Under the pieces are notes generated by a model. That model ran no database searches and was not told the DNA's origin. It saw nothing but the letters and a program-made list of their open reading frames with translations. A DNA stretch of 64,000 nt from Adenanthera pavonina (taxonomy: Eukaryota; Streptophyta; Magnoliopsida; Fabales; Fabaceae). A program made the translations under genes and the position numbers. The stretch is taken from NCBI GenBank assembly GCA_026686845.1, contig JAIVEN010000028.1, positions 3,115,001 through 3,179,000 on the forward strand, read 5' to 3'. This document shows positions 35,101 through 46,728 of this stretch, piece by piece (positions within the stretch are counted from its first letter, which is position 1; every line of letters begins with the position of its first letter).

Positions 35101-37138
35101 ATTTGAAGGTATATATTCATCAACTAATGATAAATCTATGGTCACTACTCAATATTTTTAACTTGTACCAATTACTTTAGTGTTTGATTCACCTTGGACA
35201 TACATTGAAACCCTTTATACATAAGATATTTTGAGCTGTTTGAATTTTAAGTCAACTTCTTTTTTTTTTATGTCAACTTCTATTACTAAATAAAAATTAT
35301 TTGCTACAATTGCAAGCTGGTCATGTTTGAACTACGAATGCATTTTACTCTACTGTTATGTAAAGCAAATGTCCACGCAATATATTGAATTTTCTAATAT
35401 AGATGTGAAGACTAAAATGAGTAGTTACATAATCATGTCAACTAATCTTTAGATTCTTATCCTCAGATATGCAGGTTAACACTGAACAGAAGCAAGCTGC
35501 AGCACTTTCAGACATTCAGAAGACCTTACAAAGAAATGGCAGGCACTTGGCTCAGTATCTGCAAGTCAATATTGATATAGAATATGATCCTCCTGATTAC
35601 TCTAACTTTCTAATTTATGATGAACTTAATGTGAATAGAAATACTTTGCAAGCAGAGTCAGACATGTTGGTTTCTTGCCTGCCAATAGAACAGAAGTTAA
35701 TATTTGACACTGTCATTGAATCCACCAAGTCGCCTGTGAACAAGTTTTTCTTTGTCTATGGTTATGGAGGAACAGGAAAGACATTCTTATGGAATGCCTT
35801 ATCATCTACTCTTAGAGCTAAAGGCCATATAGTGATCAATGTTGCATCAAGTGGAATTGCTGCAACACTGTTACCAGGAGGAAGGACTGCCCACTCAAGG
35901 TTTGCTATACCAATTGATATCCATGAAGATTCAGTTTGTAATATCAAGCAAAACTCAGAGTTGGCAGATTTACTAAGGAAAACCACGTTGATCATTTGGG
36001 ATGAAGCTCCCATGGTTAACAAGCATTCAATTGAAGCCTTTGATAGGTCAATGAGAGACATTATGAGATCAGAAATCCCAATGAGTCATGACTTGCCATT
36101 TGGAGGAAAGTGTCTTGTAATGGGTGGAGATTTTCGACAAATACTTCCTATTATTCCAAAAGCTAGAAGGGCTGATGTAGTTAACAGTACAATTAACTTA
36201 TCATTTCTATAGAACCATTGTACTCTTTTCCATTTGACCATCAATATGAGACTGCAGTCTAATGCAGATGTCACTGATCTCAATCGGTTAAATAACTTTT
36301 CAAAATGGCTACTCGATGTTGGTAGTGGTAAAATTGGAGATGAAGAAGATGGCATCAATGACATTCAAATCCCTGTTGATTTCCTCATAAAAGAATTCAC
36401 AAATCCGATTCAAGCAATTGTGGACGCCACTTATCCTAAAATGCATGACAATCTATGCATTTCAGATTATTTTACGGATAGAGCAATACTTGCCCCAAAT
36501 ATTGACACAGTTGCTGAAATCAATGACTTCATTTGTTCATCATTGCCCGGAGAAAGTATTAACTACTTAAGCTCTGACTCCATTTGTAAGACAAGCCAAG
36601 AGTACGACTCATTTGATGATTTATATCCAACAGAATTCTTGAATAGTATTAACTGTTCTGACTTGCCTCCTCATAAGCTAACACTTAAGGTTGGTGCACC
36701 CATTATGCTTCTACGGAACATTGACCAATCATGTGGACTTTGCAATGGCACACGTCTAAGGATTAGTGAGCTTGGAAAGCATGTAATTGAAGGAATAACA
36801 TTAAATGGATCACATCCCAATCAGAAGGTGCTTATACATAGAATGGACATGAATCCATCAGAATCAAGATGGCCATTCAAGATGCAAAGAAGATAATTCC
36901 CTGTGGCACTTTCCTTTGCAATGACAATCAACAAAAGTCAGGGCCAATCTCTGAAAAATGTGGGAATATACTTGCCAAAACCTGTCTTCACTCATGGATA
37001 GCTTTATGTTGCACTGTCTAGAACCAAAAGCATAAATGGTCTGAAAATCCTGATACACGACTCAGACAACAATGCTTCTGATATAACAACCAATGTTGTC
37101 TACCAGGAAGTTTTTAGGAATTTGAACACATCAAAGTA
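32110..37138 (+). pseudogene. Helitron RepHel transposase (Rep plus PIF1-like helicase), broken
   Basis: A cysteine-bearing N-terminal block (32110-32548) is followed by the Helitron_like_N domain (32642-33567), with TFTANPNWPEL near 33410. The Rep motif HAH is at 33935-33943, and the two candidate catalytic tyrosines lie in KYLFKY (34340 and 34352). The helicase has Walker A GYGGTGKT near 35760 and Walker B IIWDEAP near 35991; its C-terminal motif AMTINKSQGQSL is near 36919. Introns with GT/AG borders fit 32549-32641, 33568-33896 and 35109-35466. In-frame stops lie at 32203, 34394, 34643, 36210, 36894 and 36999, and a 1-nt loss near 32436 shifts the frame. Rep would nick and rejoin DNA and the helicase would unwind it; this copy can do neither. 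Confidence 0.88.
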
Positions 37139-37309
37139 GAGAGAATTTGATCACAATATGAGTTATACTTGTAAGTTCTCAATGTTTAATTTATTTAACG
37201 GCATGAATACATTTATATGGACTAGCTTTTAGGCAATGCAAGGGCAGATTTTACCATGTGTTTATATCTTACATTGTACCAAATTATTGGAAATTAAGTA
37301 TCACCTCTA

Positions 37310-38300
37310 TCACTTAATTGAAAGGAATACTGCAATCTACTTTTTAATACATATCACAAACAACTTACAGTGTTTTTTCCCCATGACAGTTATCATCATT
37401 AGCACTCCAACTGCTTCAGCAAAGAGGGGATTGGAAACACCAAACATGGATGCAAAACTATAGCAGATTGAAATTATGAACCATCCAATGACTTCTACTG
37501 TTCTTGTATAACTATTATGGGGTATCATTTCATCTACTATTGTCTCACTATGCAGCCTCTTTCTTGCAATATATAACCACCACAACCAGTAAGTGCTACA
37601 TTCTACTCTGCCCAATTAGACCCTAATAAAATCATGCTTTTACTATATTTGTTGACCAAATGCTTAACCAATCAGTTGCTATAGTATAAAGACTTATTCA
37701 GCAATTCTACCATACATTATTCTTCTTAATAGTTATGGCCAATACAATACCAAATACATTGATACAATGTATATCTTAGAATACACAATTCATAAAAAAT
37801 GATCAGTTTAGTAATACATATGTCAATTAAGTGAAATGATTACTACATTGTACTTTTTAATGCATATCACAAGCAACTTACAATGCTTTTTCATGAAGAC
37901 AACTATCATCATTAGCAGTCCAGCAGCTGATATAATTGAAGATGGTGTTGGAAAAACTAAACATGCATACAAACTGGCAGCACATTGAACTTTTGAATCA
38001 TGCTATCACTATTATTGTTCATGTCTAGATATTTTGCAACTTCATTTGTTCATCTACTATAGTCTCAGTATGCGAGCTCTTCCTTGCAATATATAACCAG
38101 CACAACCAGTAACTACTATATTCTAATGTTGCTAATTTGACATCTTCAAAATCATGCTTTTACTATATTTCTTTTCCAAATGATTAACCAATTAGTTGGT
38201 ATAGTATAAAGTGTTTATACATCATTCTACCCTACATTACTCCTTTTAGTATTTTTGGTCAATACGGTAGCAAATACATTGCTACCATGTGTATCTTAGA
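37310..38300. repeat. Tandem duplication of about 515 bp, Helitron 3' region
   Basis: Two diverged direct copies lie at about 37310-37800 and 37825-38300. ATATCAC plus CAACTTACA occurs at 37351 and 37864 (offset 513), and TATCTTAGAAT at 37772 and 38292 (offset 520). They are non-coding. Confidence 0.8.
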
Positions 38301-38355
38301 ATGAATATTTCACCAAAAAGACTTAGAGTAGGGACTAGAACCTAAGGCAAAGAAT

Positions 38356-38673
38356 CCTTACCTACGTTCCTCTTATACCCAGTAGTTTAATAGCAACATC
38401 AATTTCCCTGTTAGGATCCTCTACAGTTTTGATGGATCCATTGTATACACATTCAAACCCTCTATCTCGAAGCATAACAGAGCAACTGAAATCCTTTGTG
38501 GCTGATTTTAGTTCAGAATCAGTGAACACCTTTAAGTAGATGGGTCTTTGACACAAGCTATAAAAGTACAGTACTCCTAAAGGACTCTATACTATTTTGA
38601 GAAGCATCCTTAGAATTCAATTTACAAACCGTTCTTCTCATTTCATCCTTAGCAATTACAGATAAAACTTCAT
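38356..38673 (-). pseudogene. Captured receptor-like cytoplasmic kinase first exon (PCRK/PBL-like)
   Basis: On the strand opposite to the transposase lies a piece matching the first exon of an RLCK-VII kinase of the PCRK1/PCRK2 type: ATG-K-F-Y at 38673, an N-S-I-E-S-F segment, then QRPIYLKVFTDSELKSATK, and the damaged glycine loop with G-F-E-C-V-Y. It ends IKLLGIRG, then a TAG where the family has Gln, then GTAAGG, so the splice donor is retained. The kinase core is absent. Frameshifts and stops occur in the N-terminal part. These kinases act in pattern-triggered immunity, but this fragment is dead. Position inside the Helitron suggests gene-fragment capture. Confidence 0.72.
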
Positions 38674-39935
38674 TGCAAAGGATTGGTCTGCAGATTTAGA
38701 AAGGACATGAAAACTTGAAAAAAAAATTTCCTGAAAAGCAACACCTCATGCGCTTAACTGAAGTTCATAGATAATGATGACGACTGGTTAGATACTTCAA
38801 AAATTTAGCAACACAAATAGACTTTCATTATGCATATATGAATTACACTGTATAAAATAAACAATCGCACTCGGAGTATTACATCTAAGCATCCTATCTG
38901 TCATTCCCAATAAATCTAATTTCATATGACTGACTTAGAAATGTTGCCATAAACTGAAATAAAATATTTATCAAAAAAAGGTGAAAACATTGATCGACAA
39001 CCGAGTTTAGTTAAGCACTACAGAAAGTTTTAGGAAAATAAGATCAGAACTAACATATGTTTCCAAACTATCTGAAGTAGAAATCTGAAAGCAGAGAAGC
39101 ACAAAAACATCCATATATATATATATATCACCTCCAGTAAGAAATAGATAATTTAAACGCAAAAACCTTCCGAATCTAAGCTCAATGAATTCGCCTTTTC
39201 TGAGGATCTAACAGCACCCTCATAAATCTTAACCCATTGCGACTCAAGAAGAACTTGCTGCGTAAAAAATGGGAAGAAAGACTCTGGGCCCAAAGATAAA
39301 GTGCCCACACAGTAGCTCCTGGTCAATTTACCAAACGAAAAGATTAACAACAGCAGCTCGGTTAGCGACCTTAATTCAGAGATTGAAAATATTAAAATCC
39401 GAGGGGGGTGTGAATCGGGATTCAGATTTAAGACTGACGAAGAAGCCAAGGAAACAAATGCAGTTGGCCTTTGATTTGCTGAACACGAGGCAGTATTACT
39501 GTTCTTTGAGAAATGAATATGCAAATTTATGACATCATATTTACCTTAATCAATTCATTTCCAGCACCTTCCCGCACATTAACCCCAGCTGAGCCAGCTC
39601 ATCTCAGTCAAAGTCAAGGACCTTGACTAACCATAATGGACTTTTACCTTCGATAAAACTATTAAAATATGGGCACACATAATGGACCTTGACTAAGCAC
39701 TCTTTCTTTTTTTTGCTTTTCTATTTTTTTAGTGATCTTTTTTATTTATTTTTTTTTATAAGTCATATTTATTTTTTCTTATTATTTTATAACAAACTTA
39801 CTGTCTTTTTTTTTTCTCAATCTATATTAATTTAATCAATTTCATTTAATATCATTTTTTTCCTATAATAAAATTAATGATCAGACTCTTTTTAATTTAA
39901 TATATTTTAAAACTAAATAAAACATTTATTTTTGC
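38674..39935. other. Helitron 3' region without recognisable gene
   Basis: Open frames on both strands at 39153-39532 overlap each other and match nothing recognised. They may be promoter or 5' UTR DNA captured with the kinase exon. An (AT)n run lies at about 39114-39128. The last 300 bp are T-rich. Confidence 0.45.
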
Positions 39936-39968
39936 ATGTGCATCCGCATCCCCCGCTTATAGATCTAG
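39936..39968 (+). other. Helitron 3' terminus (hairpin and CTAG)
   Basis: The hairpin stem ATGTG/CGCAT (39936-39949) is followed 15 nt later by CTAG at 39965-39968, then T. Helitrons end in CTRR and insert between A and T. Confidence 0.62.
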
Positions 39969-40804
39969 TTATAATAACTCCATATCCTTCAACGTGGGCC
40001 GCTCGAGCTTGCTGGTCAGCAATGCCTAGACTTTCCCTAGAAGCATGATGTATCTGGGCTTTTTTACCTCAATGCTATGAAAAAATTTGAAATTCTCAAC
40101 ATACTATATAATTAAAAAATATTTTTTTATATATTATAATTTAAATTATCTCAATATCTGAAATACCAAAATATAAGTTTTTAATTTTTTTTATTGAACG
40201 AGAAGCATCTCAGTGTCAAAACTTCTTTTCCCAAGCTTAGAGGTCGGGTCAGAGGCTATGCCCTACCCCTACTAACCCACTCCCAACAAAACCCACGCGT
40301 TACTCTACTCCCCCTCCCCAAAACCCTTCTTTCTCACCTTTTCCCCTCCCCTCCTCTCTTTCTTTTTTTTTTTTTTAAATTATACCTATTTTTTATTTCA
40401 AATTTTTATTAATACTTTTATTTTTTTAACCATATCAAAATATAAGTAAAAATATATATTAAATAAAATTAATTAATTATACTAGTAAAATATATTATTC
40501 AATATTATTGAAATTATATAGGTTTTTTTATATTTTGAAAACATATATTTTAATTAAGTTTTTAATATTATTAAAAAAATATTTTTTTTGTTAATTAAAA
40601 TTTACATTACTATACAAAATAACCATAAGAGTAGGATATATTAGTCTTTTTTCAATATTACTAAAATAATATAAATCTCTTCCTATTAAAAAATATATAT
40701 TTTAATTAAATTTTTAACATAATTAATAATATAAATAGAAAAAATAAGGGCGGAAGATAAAAAAAATATTAAAGGAAGGATAATAAAAAAAATTTATTCA
40801 ATAT
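39969..40804. other. AT-rich stretch between Helitron and BAHD3 unit
   Basis: Bases 40194-40370 have a pyrimidine-rich tract with no recognised protein; the rest is AT-rich with no clear element. Confidence 0.45.
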
Positions 40805-41103
40805 TCCTTATTAATATTGGCCCTCATGAAGGGATGGGTCAAAGTGAGTCTTTTTGTATGAGGTCCTGACTCCCGATTTTAATATGAGTGAAAAGGAGTA
40901 ATTTTTCTGTTTCACCCAACTAGGACGATCCAATTAATGCACGTTGTAGACACTTCAGTGTCTCTTTCACTGCCCACGTTTTTCCCGCTCATTCACTCAT
41001 TTCTCCACTATTCAACCAATGGTGTATGTTATCTTCTCTAGCTTCCTCTCATCTTGTTGTAGATATTAAGCGATTGCCAGAGAAACACCACCCACACGAT
41101 CCC
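40805..41103 (+). other. Upstream segment of BAHD3
   Basis: Matches the BAHD1 upstream DNA at 829-893 joined to 1403-1624, with the MITE at 896-1402 missing. It differs from the BAHD1 copy at roughly 4% of positions by eye. The CCAATGGTATATG near 1536 of BAHD1 reads CCAATGGTGTATG here. Confidence 0.75.
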
Positions 41104-42054
41104 ATGGAAGCCATCCGAGTGATCTCCACAACTACCGTTCAAGCACGAAGCCACGTAAATAATGGTGACTCACCTGAACAAATCGACCTGAATCCATGGG
41201 ATCTTCAGTATCTAGCACTTGGGTATGGTCAAAAGGGACTTCTTTATCGCAAACCCACCTCATCATCATCTTCATCGTCCTCAAAAGATACAGAGACAGT
41301 GGTCCAGCAGCTTAAGGACTCACTTTCTTCCGCCCTCGACTTTTTCCCTCCCCTCGCCGGCCGTCTTGCTATTGTCCCCCATGACGATGACGGCACCTCC
41401 TCTTTCTTCATCACTTGCAACAATGCCAGTGCAAGCTTTGTTCATGCCATTGCGGAGCACATTACAATTTCCGACATTCTGGAACCCACTTATGTTCCTC
41501 GTATTCTTGAATCCTTGTTCCCACTCAGCAAATCCAGGAACTTCGAAGGGACTCGGATACCATTAATGGCGGTTCAAGTCACAGAGCTAGTGGACGGCAT
41601 CTTCATCACTTGCTCGAAGAACCATTGTCTTGTTGATGTCAAGCCAGCTTGGAATTTTTGGAACACATGGGCAGAGATCTCCCGAAATGGTTTAAAGCAC
41701 ATAGGGGCGGATTCAAAGATTGCTACATTTGAACGATGGTTTCCTCATGGTAACATTGAACGCCCCATACGAATCCCATTCAAAGACATAATGGAGAATT
41801 ATCACAAGGACTCTGCTAATTCGCTTCAGCCACCCCCATTCACTAGGAGGATCTTCCACTTTAAAAGGGAAAAAATTGCTGAACTCAAAGCAAAAGCTAA
41901 CTCAGAGGTAGAGGACGGTGTTGGCTGCAACAAAATCTCCTCCCTTCAAGCTGTTCTCAGCCATGTTTGGAGATCTGTGATCAGAAGCCAACATCTTGAT
42001 CCAGAAGAAGAAGTCACTTACAGAATCCTCGTAGCTGCTGGACCCAGAATTTCT
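41104..42054 (+). pseudogene. BAHD acyltransferase 5' part (BAHD3)
   Basis: This encodes the first 317 residues of a BAHD enzyme almost identical to BAHD1: about 11 nucleotide differences in 950 bp, eight of them changing the amino acid. HXXXD reads H-C-L-V-D-V as in BAHD1. The frame is open to 42054, where a copia element begins; the element's first bases add a few codons and a stop at 42070-42072. The remainder of the gene is at 48411-48883. A truncated protein lacking DFGWG would be expected to be inactive. Confidence 0.9.
42050..42054. repeat. Target site duplication TTTCT, left
   Basis: The 5 bases before the left LTR, repeated at 48411-48415 after the right LTR. The duplication is exact. 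Confidence 0.93.
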
Positions 42055-42389
42055 TGTGAGAAATGCCAATAAAAAACGCAATAAAAACTAACTTCCAGCC
42101 ATCGCAAGAATAAAACCACACTCTTATTTATGTATTCAAGAGAGATTTCTTCCAAGCTCTATAACTCACTCAGTGATGGTGTTTGATATTTTGGATGATG
42201 AGTTAGAGCTTGGGGAACCCTCTTATTTATAGGCAAGCAATCAACGTCCGTTGCCATCACACATGCGAAGATTGCGTCACAAGATCAGGAGATATGGATA
42301 TGGCCATTCAACAACCTGACCATGAGGACCATGTCCAACGTTCACCAACTTCCGAGATTCTTGGTAGGGAACGTTGGAGAATGGCTACA
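42055..42389 (-). repeat. 3' LTR of the copia element
   Basis: 335 bp, beginning TGTGAGAAATG and ending GGCTACA on the plus strand. It pairs with 48076-48410. Confidence 0.93.
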
Positions 42390-42400
42390 TTCTCCCACTT
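42390..42400 (-). other. Polypurine tract of the copia element
   Basis: AAGTGGGAGAA on the minus strand, directly before the 3' LTR. This is the expected site for plus-strand priming. Confidence 0.8.
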
Positions 42401-42645
42401 GGTCCGAATCTAAGAAAAGAAAACTAAATGCATGAATCATGACGGTAAGTCCTCTATAAGTGAGTATTACCTTCCATGTATTATAATGCACCTCGTTTCC
42501 TCAACCCATCACAACTTGATGAATAAGCCCTATGCTTATTCGAGTTCCTCTTTATGTTTTTTTTTAAGCCGTAATGTGTACACAAAATTAAGAAAACAAC
42601 TTAAACGAAATAAGGCTTTATTACAAATAATTCATAAAATATACA

Positions 42646-44265
42646 TCAAATACTAAAATCGGAACCAAGTCCCATTTTAGATACATGACCCATAAATGCT
42701 ACTGGTGGCATGCCTTTAGTTAGTGGATCAGCAATCATCAACTCAGAACTAATGTGTTCAATGGAAACTTTATTTTCCTTGACACGTTCTTGTATGGCTA
42801 AATATTTAATGTCGATGTGTTTACTTCGACTTCGACTTTTATTATTCTTAGCTAGAAAAACAGCAGCTGAGTTGTCACAAAACATTTTCAATGGCCTAGA
42901 GATAGTGTCGACAATTCTAAGCCCTGATATAAAGCCCTTAAGCCAAACACCATGTGAAGTTGCCTCAAACAGGGATACGAACTCAGCTTCCAGGTAGATG
43001 TAGCAGTTAATGTCTGCTTTGCTCTCCTCCAAGATACAGCTCCGCCAGCAAACATAAAAAGGTAACCCGATGTTGATTTTCGTGAATCAACACAACCAGC
43101 AAAGTCTGAATCTGAGTAGCCAACTACCTCAAGATTCTCAGTTCGTCTGTATATCAACATGTAGTTCTTGGTACCCTTGAGATACCTCATAACCTTCTTT
43201 GTAGCTCTCCAATGGTCCATACCTGGATTACTTTGATATCTACCTAACATTCCAATTGTGAATGTGATGTCAGGTCTTGTGCAAACCTGAGCATCCATTA
43301 GGCTTCCGACAGCAGAAGCATATGGGATGTTACGCATTTGTTCCCTTTCTAGATCATTCTTTGGGCATTGATTCAAATGGAACCTATCACCCTTGACTAT
43401 TAGTGCCACACTTGGTGAACAATCTTTCATCCAAAATCTCTCTAAGACCTTATTGATATAAGTCTCTTGTGACAAACCCAAAATACATTGAGTTCTGTCT
43501 CTATGGATCTTAATACCAATGACATAAGATGCCTCACCCATATCTTTCATATCAAAGTTCTTAGACAGGAATTGTTTCACTTCATGTAGTAGTCCTTTAT
43601 CGTTGGTTGCAAGTAATATATCATCCACATACAACACAAGAAAACAGATTTTACTCCCACTGACCTTCTGGTATATACATTGATCCATGATATTCTCCAC
43701 GAAACCAAATGAAGAGACAACATCATGAAACTTGAGATACCATTGATGGGAGGCATGTTTCAATCCATATATGGATTTCTTGAGCTTGCAAACCAAATGC
43801 TCACTAGTACTAAAAGAGAATCCTTCAGGTTGTTTCATATATACCTCTTCCTCAAGTTCTCCATTTAAGAATGTTGTTTTCACATCCATTTGATGTAATT
43901 CCAAGTCAAAATGAGCAATTAATGCCATTATAACACGAAGGGAATCTTTCTTGGATACAGGAGAGAAGGTCTCCGTGTAATCGATCCCTTCCTTTTGAGT
44001 GAATCCCTTTGCCACGAGTCTTGCCTTATATCTCTCGATATTACCCAATGAGTCCCTTTTTTGTCTTATAGACCCATTTGCATCCAATGGCCTTAGAGAC
44101 ATTTGGTAACTTGACAAGATCCCAAACTCCATTGGATGCCATAGAATCCATCTCTTCCTTCATGGCATTGTACCACAATTCAGATTCTTTGCAATTCATG
44201 GCTTGTGAAAATGTCTTAGGGTCATTTTCGGCTCCTATGTTGTAATCAGATTCTTGTAGATACAC
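42646..44265 (-). pseudogene. Copia reverse transcriptase and RNase H
   Basis: In element order: a lead-in with E-M-D-S-M near 44150, then RT blocks RYKARLVAKGFTQ (about 44010-44050), DVKTTFLNGELEEEVYMKQP and the catalytic LYVDD near 43630. RNase H follows with GYSDSDFAGC near 43110 and SKHIDIKYLAI near 42810, ending at 42646. The frame breaks between the lead-in and RT (about 44040-44130) and again near 42890-43030. RT and RNase H would copy element RNA into DNA. The catalytic residues that can be seen are kept, but the polyprotein is not continuous. Confidence 0.9.
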
Positions 44266-44275
44266 AGTATAGTCA

Positions 44276-45899
44276 CTAGGAATTAAACCTCCTTATCCTA
44301 GTTGATCTTCTTAATGTTGAGTCAGTATTCTCTTGAGGAGCCTGCTGCTCAACTGGTTGTTCAACAGCTTCAGGAAGCTGCTCATCAACCGGATCAACTT
44401 GGTTATGGCCAATAGTTTGTGAACCCTTAGTGATTGGTTGCTCAGTACTTGATTGAACTCGAGGGGCACGGACCACCACAAACCTATCACTTGATATGGG
44501 AGCTTGTGTACCAGATTGATCAAGCCCAAAATCTAAGTTCTGAGTTTGATCACTCCCACTGAATAGGTCATTTTCAAGAAACTTTGCATTTCTGGATTCC
44601 ATAAACCTAGTGCTATGAGATGGACAGTAAAATCTATATCCCTTAGACCTTTCAGCATACCCAATAAAGTAGCCACTAATGGCCCTTTGGTCTAGCTTCT
44701 TTTCTTGTGGATTATAAACTCTAACCTCAGCCGGGCATCCCCAAACACGCATATGTCTTAGACTCGATTTCCAACCCTTCAATAACTCAAATGGCGTCTT
44801 TTTAACGGCCTTGGTTGAAACTCGGTTAAGAATATACGTTGCCGTCTTAAGGGCTTCAGTCCACAAGAACTTAGGAAGCTTGGAGCCAGCTAACATGCTC
44901 CTCACCATGTCCAATAATGTTTGGTTTCTTCTCTCAACTACACCATTTTGGTCTGGAGACCCTGGCATGGTGTATTGAGCAACAATCCCATGTTCTAGAA
45001 GATACCGAGCAAATGGACCAGGTGCTTGTCCATCTTTAGTGTATCTACCGTAGTACTCACCACCTCTATCAGATCTTACAATCTTGATTTGTTTTCCATA
45101 TTGTTTCTCTACTTCTGCTTTGAATACCTTAAAGGCATCTAGTGCCTCGTACTTATTATTCAGCAGGTAAAGATACATGAATAGCGAGTAATCATCGATA
45201 AAAGTGATAAAGTATTTTGAACTACTTGAGTCCAAATCTGGACTACAAATATCAGTATGTATGATTTCTAATAATTCATAACTCCTTTTTGCACCTTTCT
45301 TGGTCTTATTAGTCTGCTTTCCCTTTATGCAGTCTATACAAGTGTCAAAATAAGTAAAGTCAAGAGTAGTGAGTACTCCATCCTTTACTAATCTTTTCAC
45401 TCTCTCCTTCGAGATATGACCAAGTCTACGATGCCATAACATAGAGGAGTTTTCATTAGTAGCACTTCTTTTAACACCTATACAGTTAGAGACATGCATT
45501 ATATCAAAAGACTCATCTTGTAATTGAATTCGATACAAACCATCATAAAGTATACTAATTCCGATAAAACTGGATTGATAAAACAATGTAATCATTTTAT
45601 TACCAATCTCAAATGTAAATCCAGAAAGATCAAGTTTAGAAGCTGAGATCAAATTTCTTGAAAAACTTGGTACATAAAAAGTTCTCTCCAAATTCAACAC
45701 AAATGCTGATTTTAAAATTAATTTGCATGTCCCTACTGCTTCAACAGTTGAGCCCATCTTATTGCCCGAATAGATGATTCTCTCACTTGTTGTCTGCTTC
45801 CTTTGGTTCAGAAAGCCTTGCAAGGTGTTAGAAATGTGAATTGTAGACCCATAATCAATCCACCAAGTGTTATTAGAAGGTTCTATCATATTAGATTCA
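44276..45899 (-). pseudogene. Copia protease and integrase
   Basis: The protease starts with WWIDYGSTIHIS near 45840-45870; the family motif is D-S-G or D-T-G, so the middle residue has become Tyr. The integrase zinc-binding block (LWHRRLGHIS near 45430, then C-I-D-C) and the core are clear: HTDICSP, FIDDYS and the E of NGVVERRNQ fit DDE spacing. The frame runs from the end of gag to 44276, where a 1-nt shift creates a stop before the RT region. Integrase would insert the cDNA copy. Confidence 0.9.
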
Positions 45900-46728
45900 T
45901 AACAAAAACAAGAGATTGAGTTACCTTTCTTTTTCAGCCAGGCTTTGTACTTAAGGCAATCTGATTTCATATGTCCCTTCTTTTTACAGAAGAAACATCG
46001 GTTTGACTCTTTCTTTATTTCCCCTTGTACAAGAATTGGAGCCTTACCCTTTTCTTTTGCCTTGGCTTCGTTCTTCCTCCTCCCTTGTGTTGATACATGT
46101 GTACTTTCAACTGTTTCAGCTAAGAGCCTACCCTCTTCTTGGACGCACATAGTCAATAATTCATTTATTGACCATTTTTCCTTCTGTGTATTATATGTAA
46201 TCTTAAATGGCCCATACTGAGGTGGCAAGGATGCTAAGATGAAATGCACTAGGAAGGAGTCAGACATCTCAACCTCTAATGTTCTCAACTGAGCCGCTAT
46301 TTCCCTCATTTGAGTAATGTGTTCATGCACACCCTTACACCAATGAGCTTCATAGTTGACAACTTTGTCATCAGGGTACTTGCTAAAGCCTTGTTTGAAG
46401 ATTCAAACTGTTCATTAATGGCCTTAAGCAAGCTTTGGACATTGTTATGTTCTCTAAGAGTCCCCTGAATGCTAGCAGATATTTTTGTCTTTACGTACAT
46501 CATGCTAAGGCGATTTGATCACTCCCAGCGGTCATATGCATTTATTTCTGTAGGACTACTAGTGTCCGTAGGCCTTGGAGGTTCATCTTTCCTTATTGCA
46601 TCATCAACGTCCATCCACCCCAACTGGAGTAGTATTTTTTCTTTCCATATGACATAATTGTCACCTGTTAACTCGGGAACTTGAAAATCACAAATGTTCA
46701 AAGGTTGGAAAGCTGCATAAAATGACAT
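45900..46728 (-). pseudogene. Copia gag
   Basis: It begins MSFYAAFQPLNICDF with ELTGDNYVIWKEKILLQL near 46640, followed by a UBN2-type gag region (LRTLEVEMSDSFLVHFILAS near 46260). It ends with a zinc knuckle CX2CX4HX4C, C-F-F-C-K-K-K-G-H-M-K-S-D-C near 45960-46005. The frame is broken near 46505-46520 and 46310-46330. Gag forms the particle that packages element RNA. Confidence 0.88.

Larger units (their letters stand above)
29028..39968 (+). mobile_element. Degenerate Helitron (minimum extent)
   Basis: This rolling-circle element carries Rep and PIF1-like helicase coding sequence on the plus strand. The 3' end is proposed at 39968: CTAG followed by T, preceded by a small hairpin at 39936-39949 (ATGTG/CGCAT stem with one G-U pair), as Helitrons have. 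The left terminus is not found, so 29028, the first credible coding codon, is only a minimum; the 424-bp array may also be internal. Inside are two further tandem duplications and a captured kinase exon. At least six in-frame stops and one frameshift show it cannot make its own transposase. Confidence 0.82.

Noticed and set aside
39153..39532. Overlapping frames near the Helitron 3' end as genes
   Set aside because: They oppose each other on both strands with no recognisable protein. They are at best captured UTR or promoter DNA.
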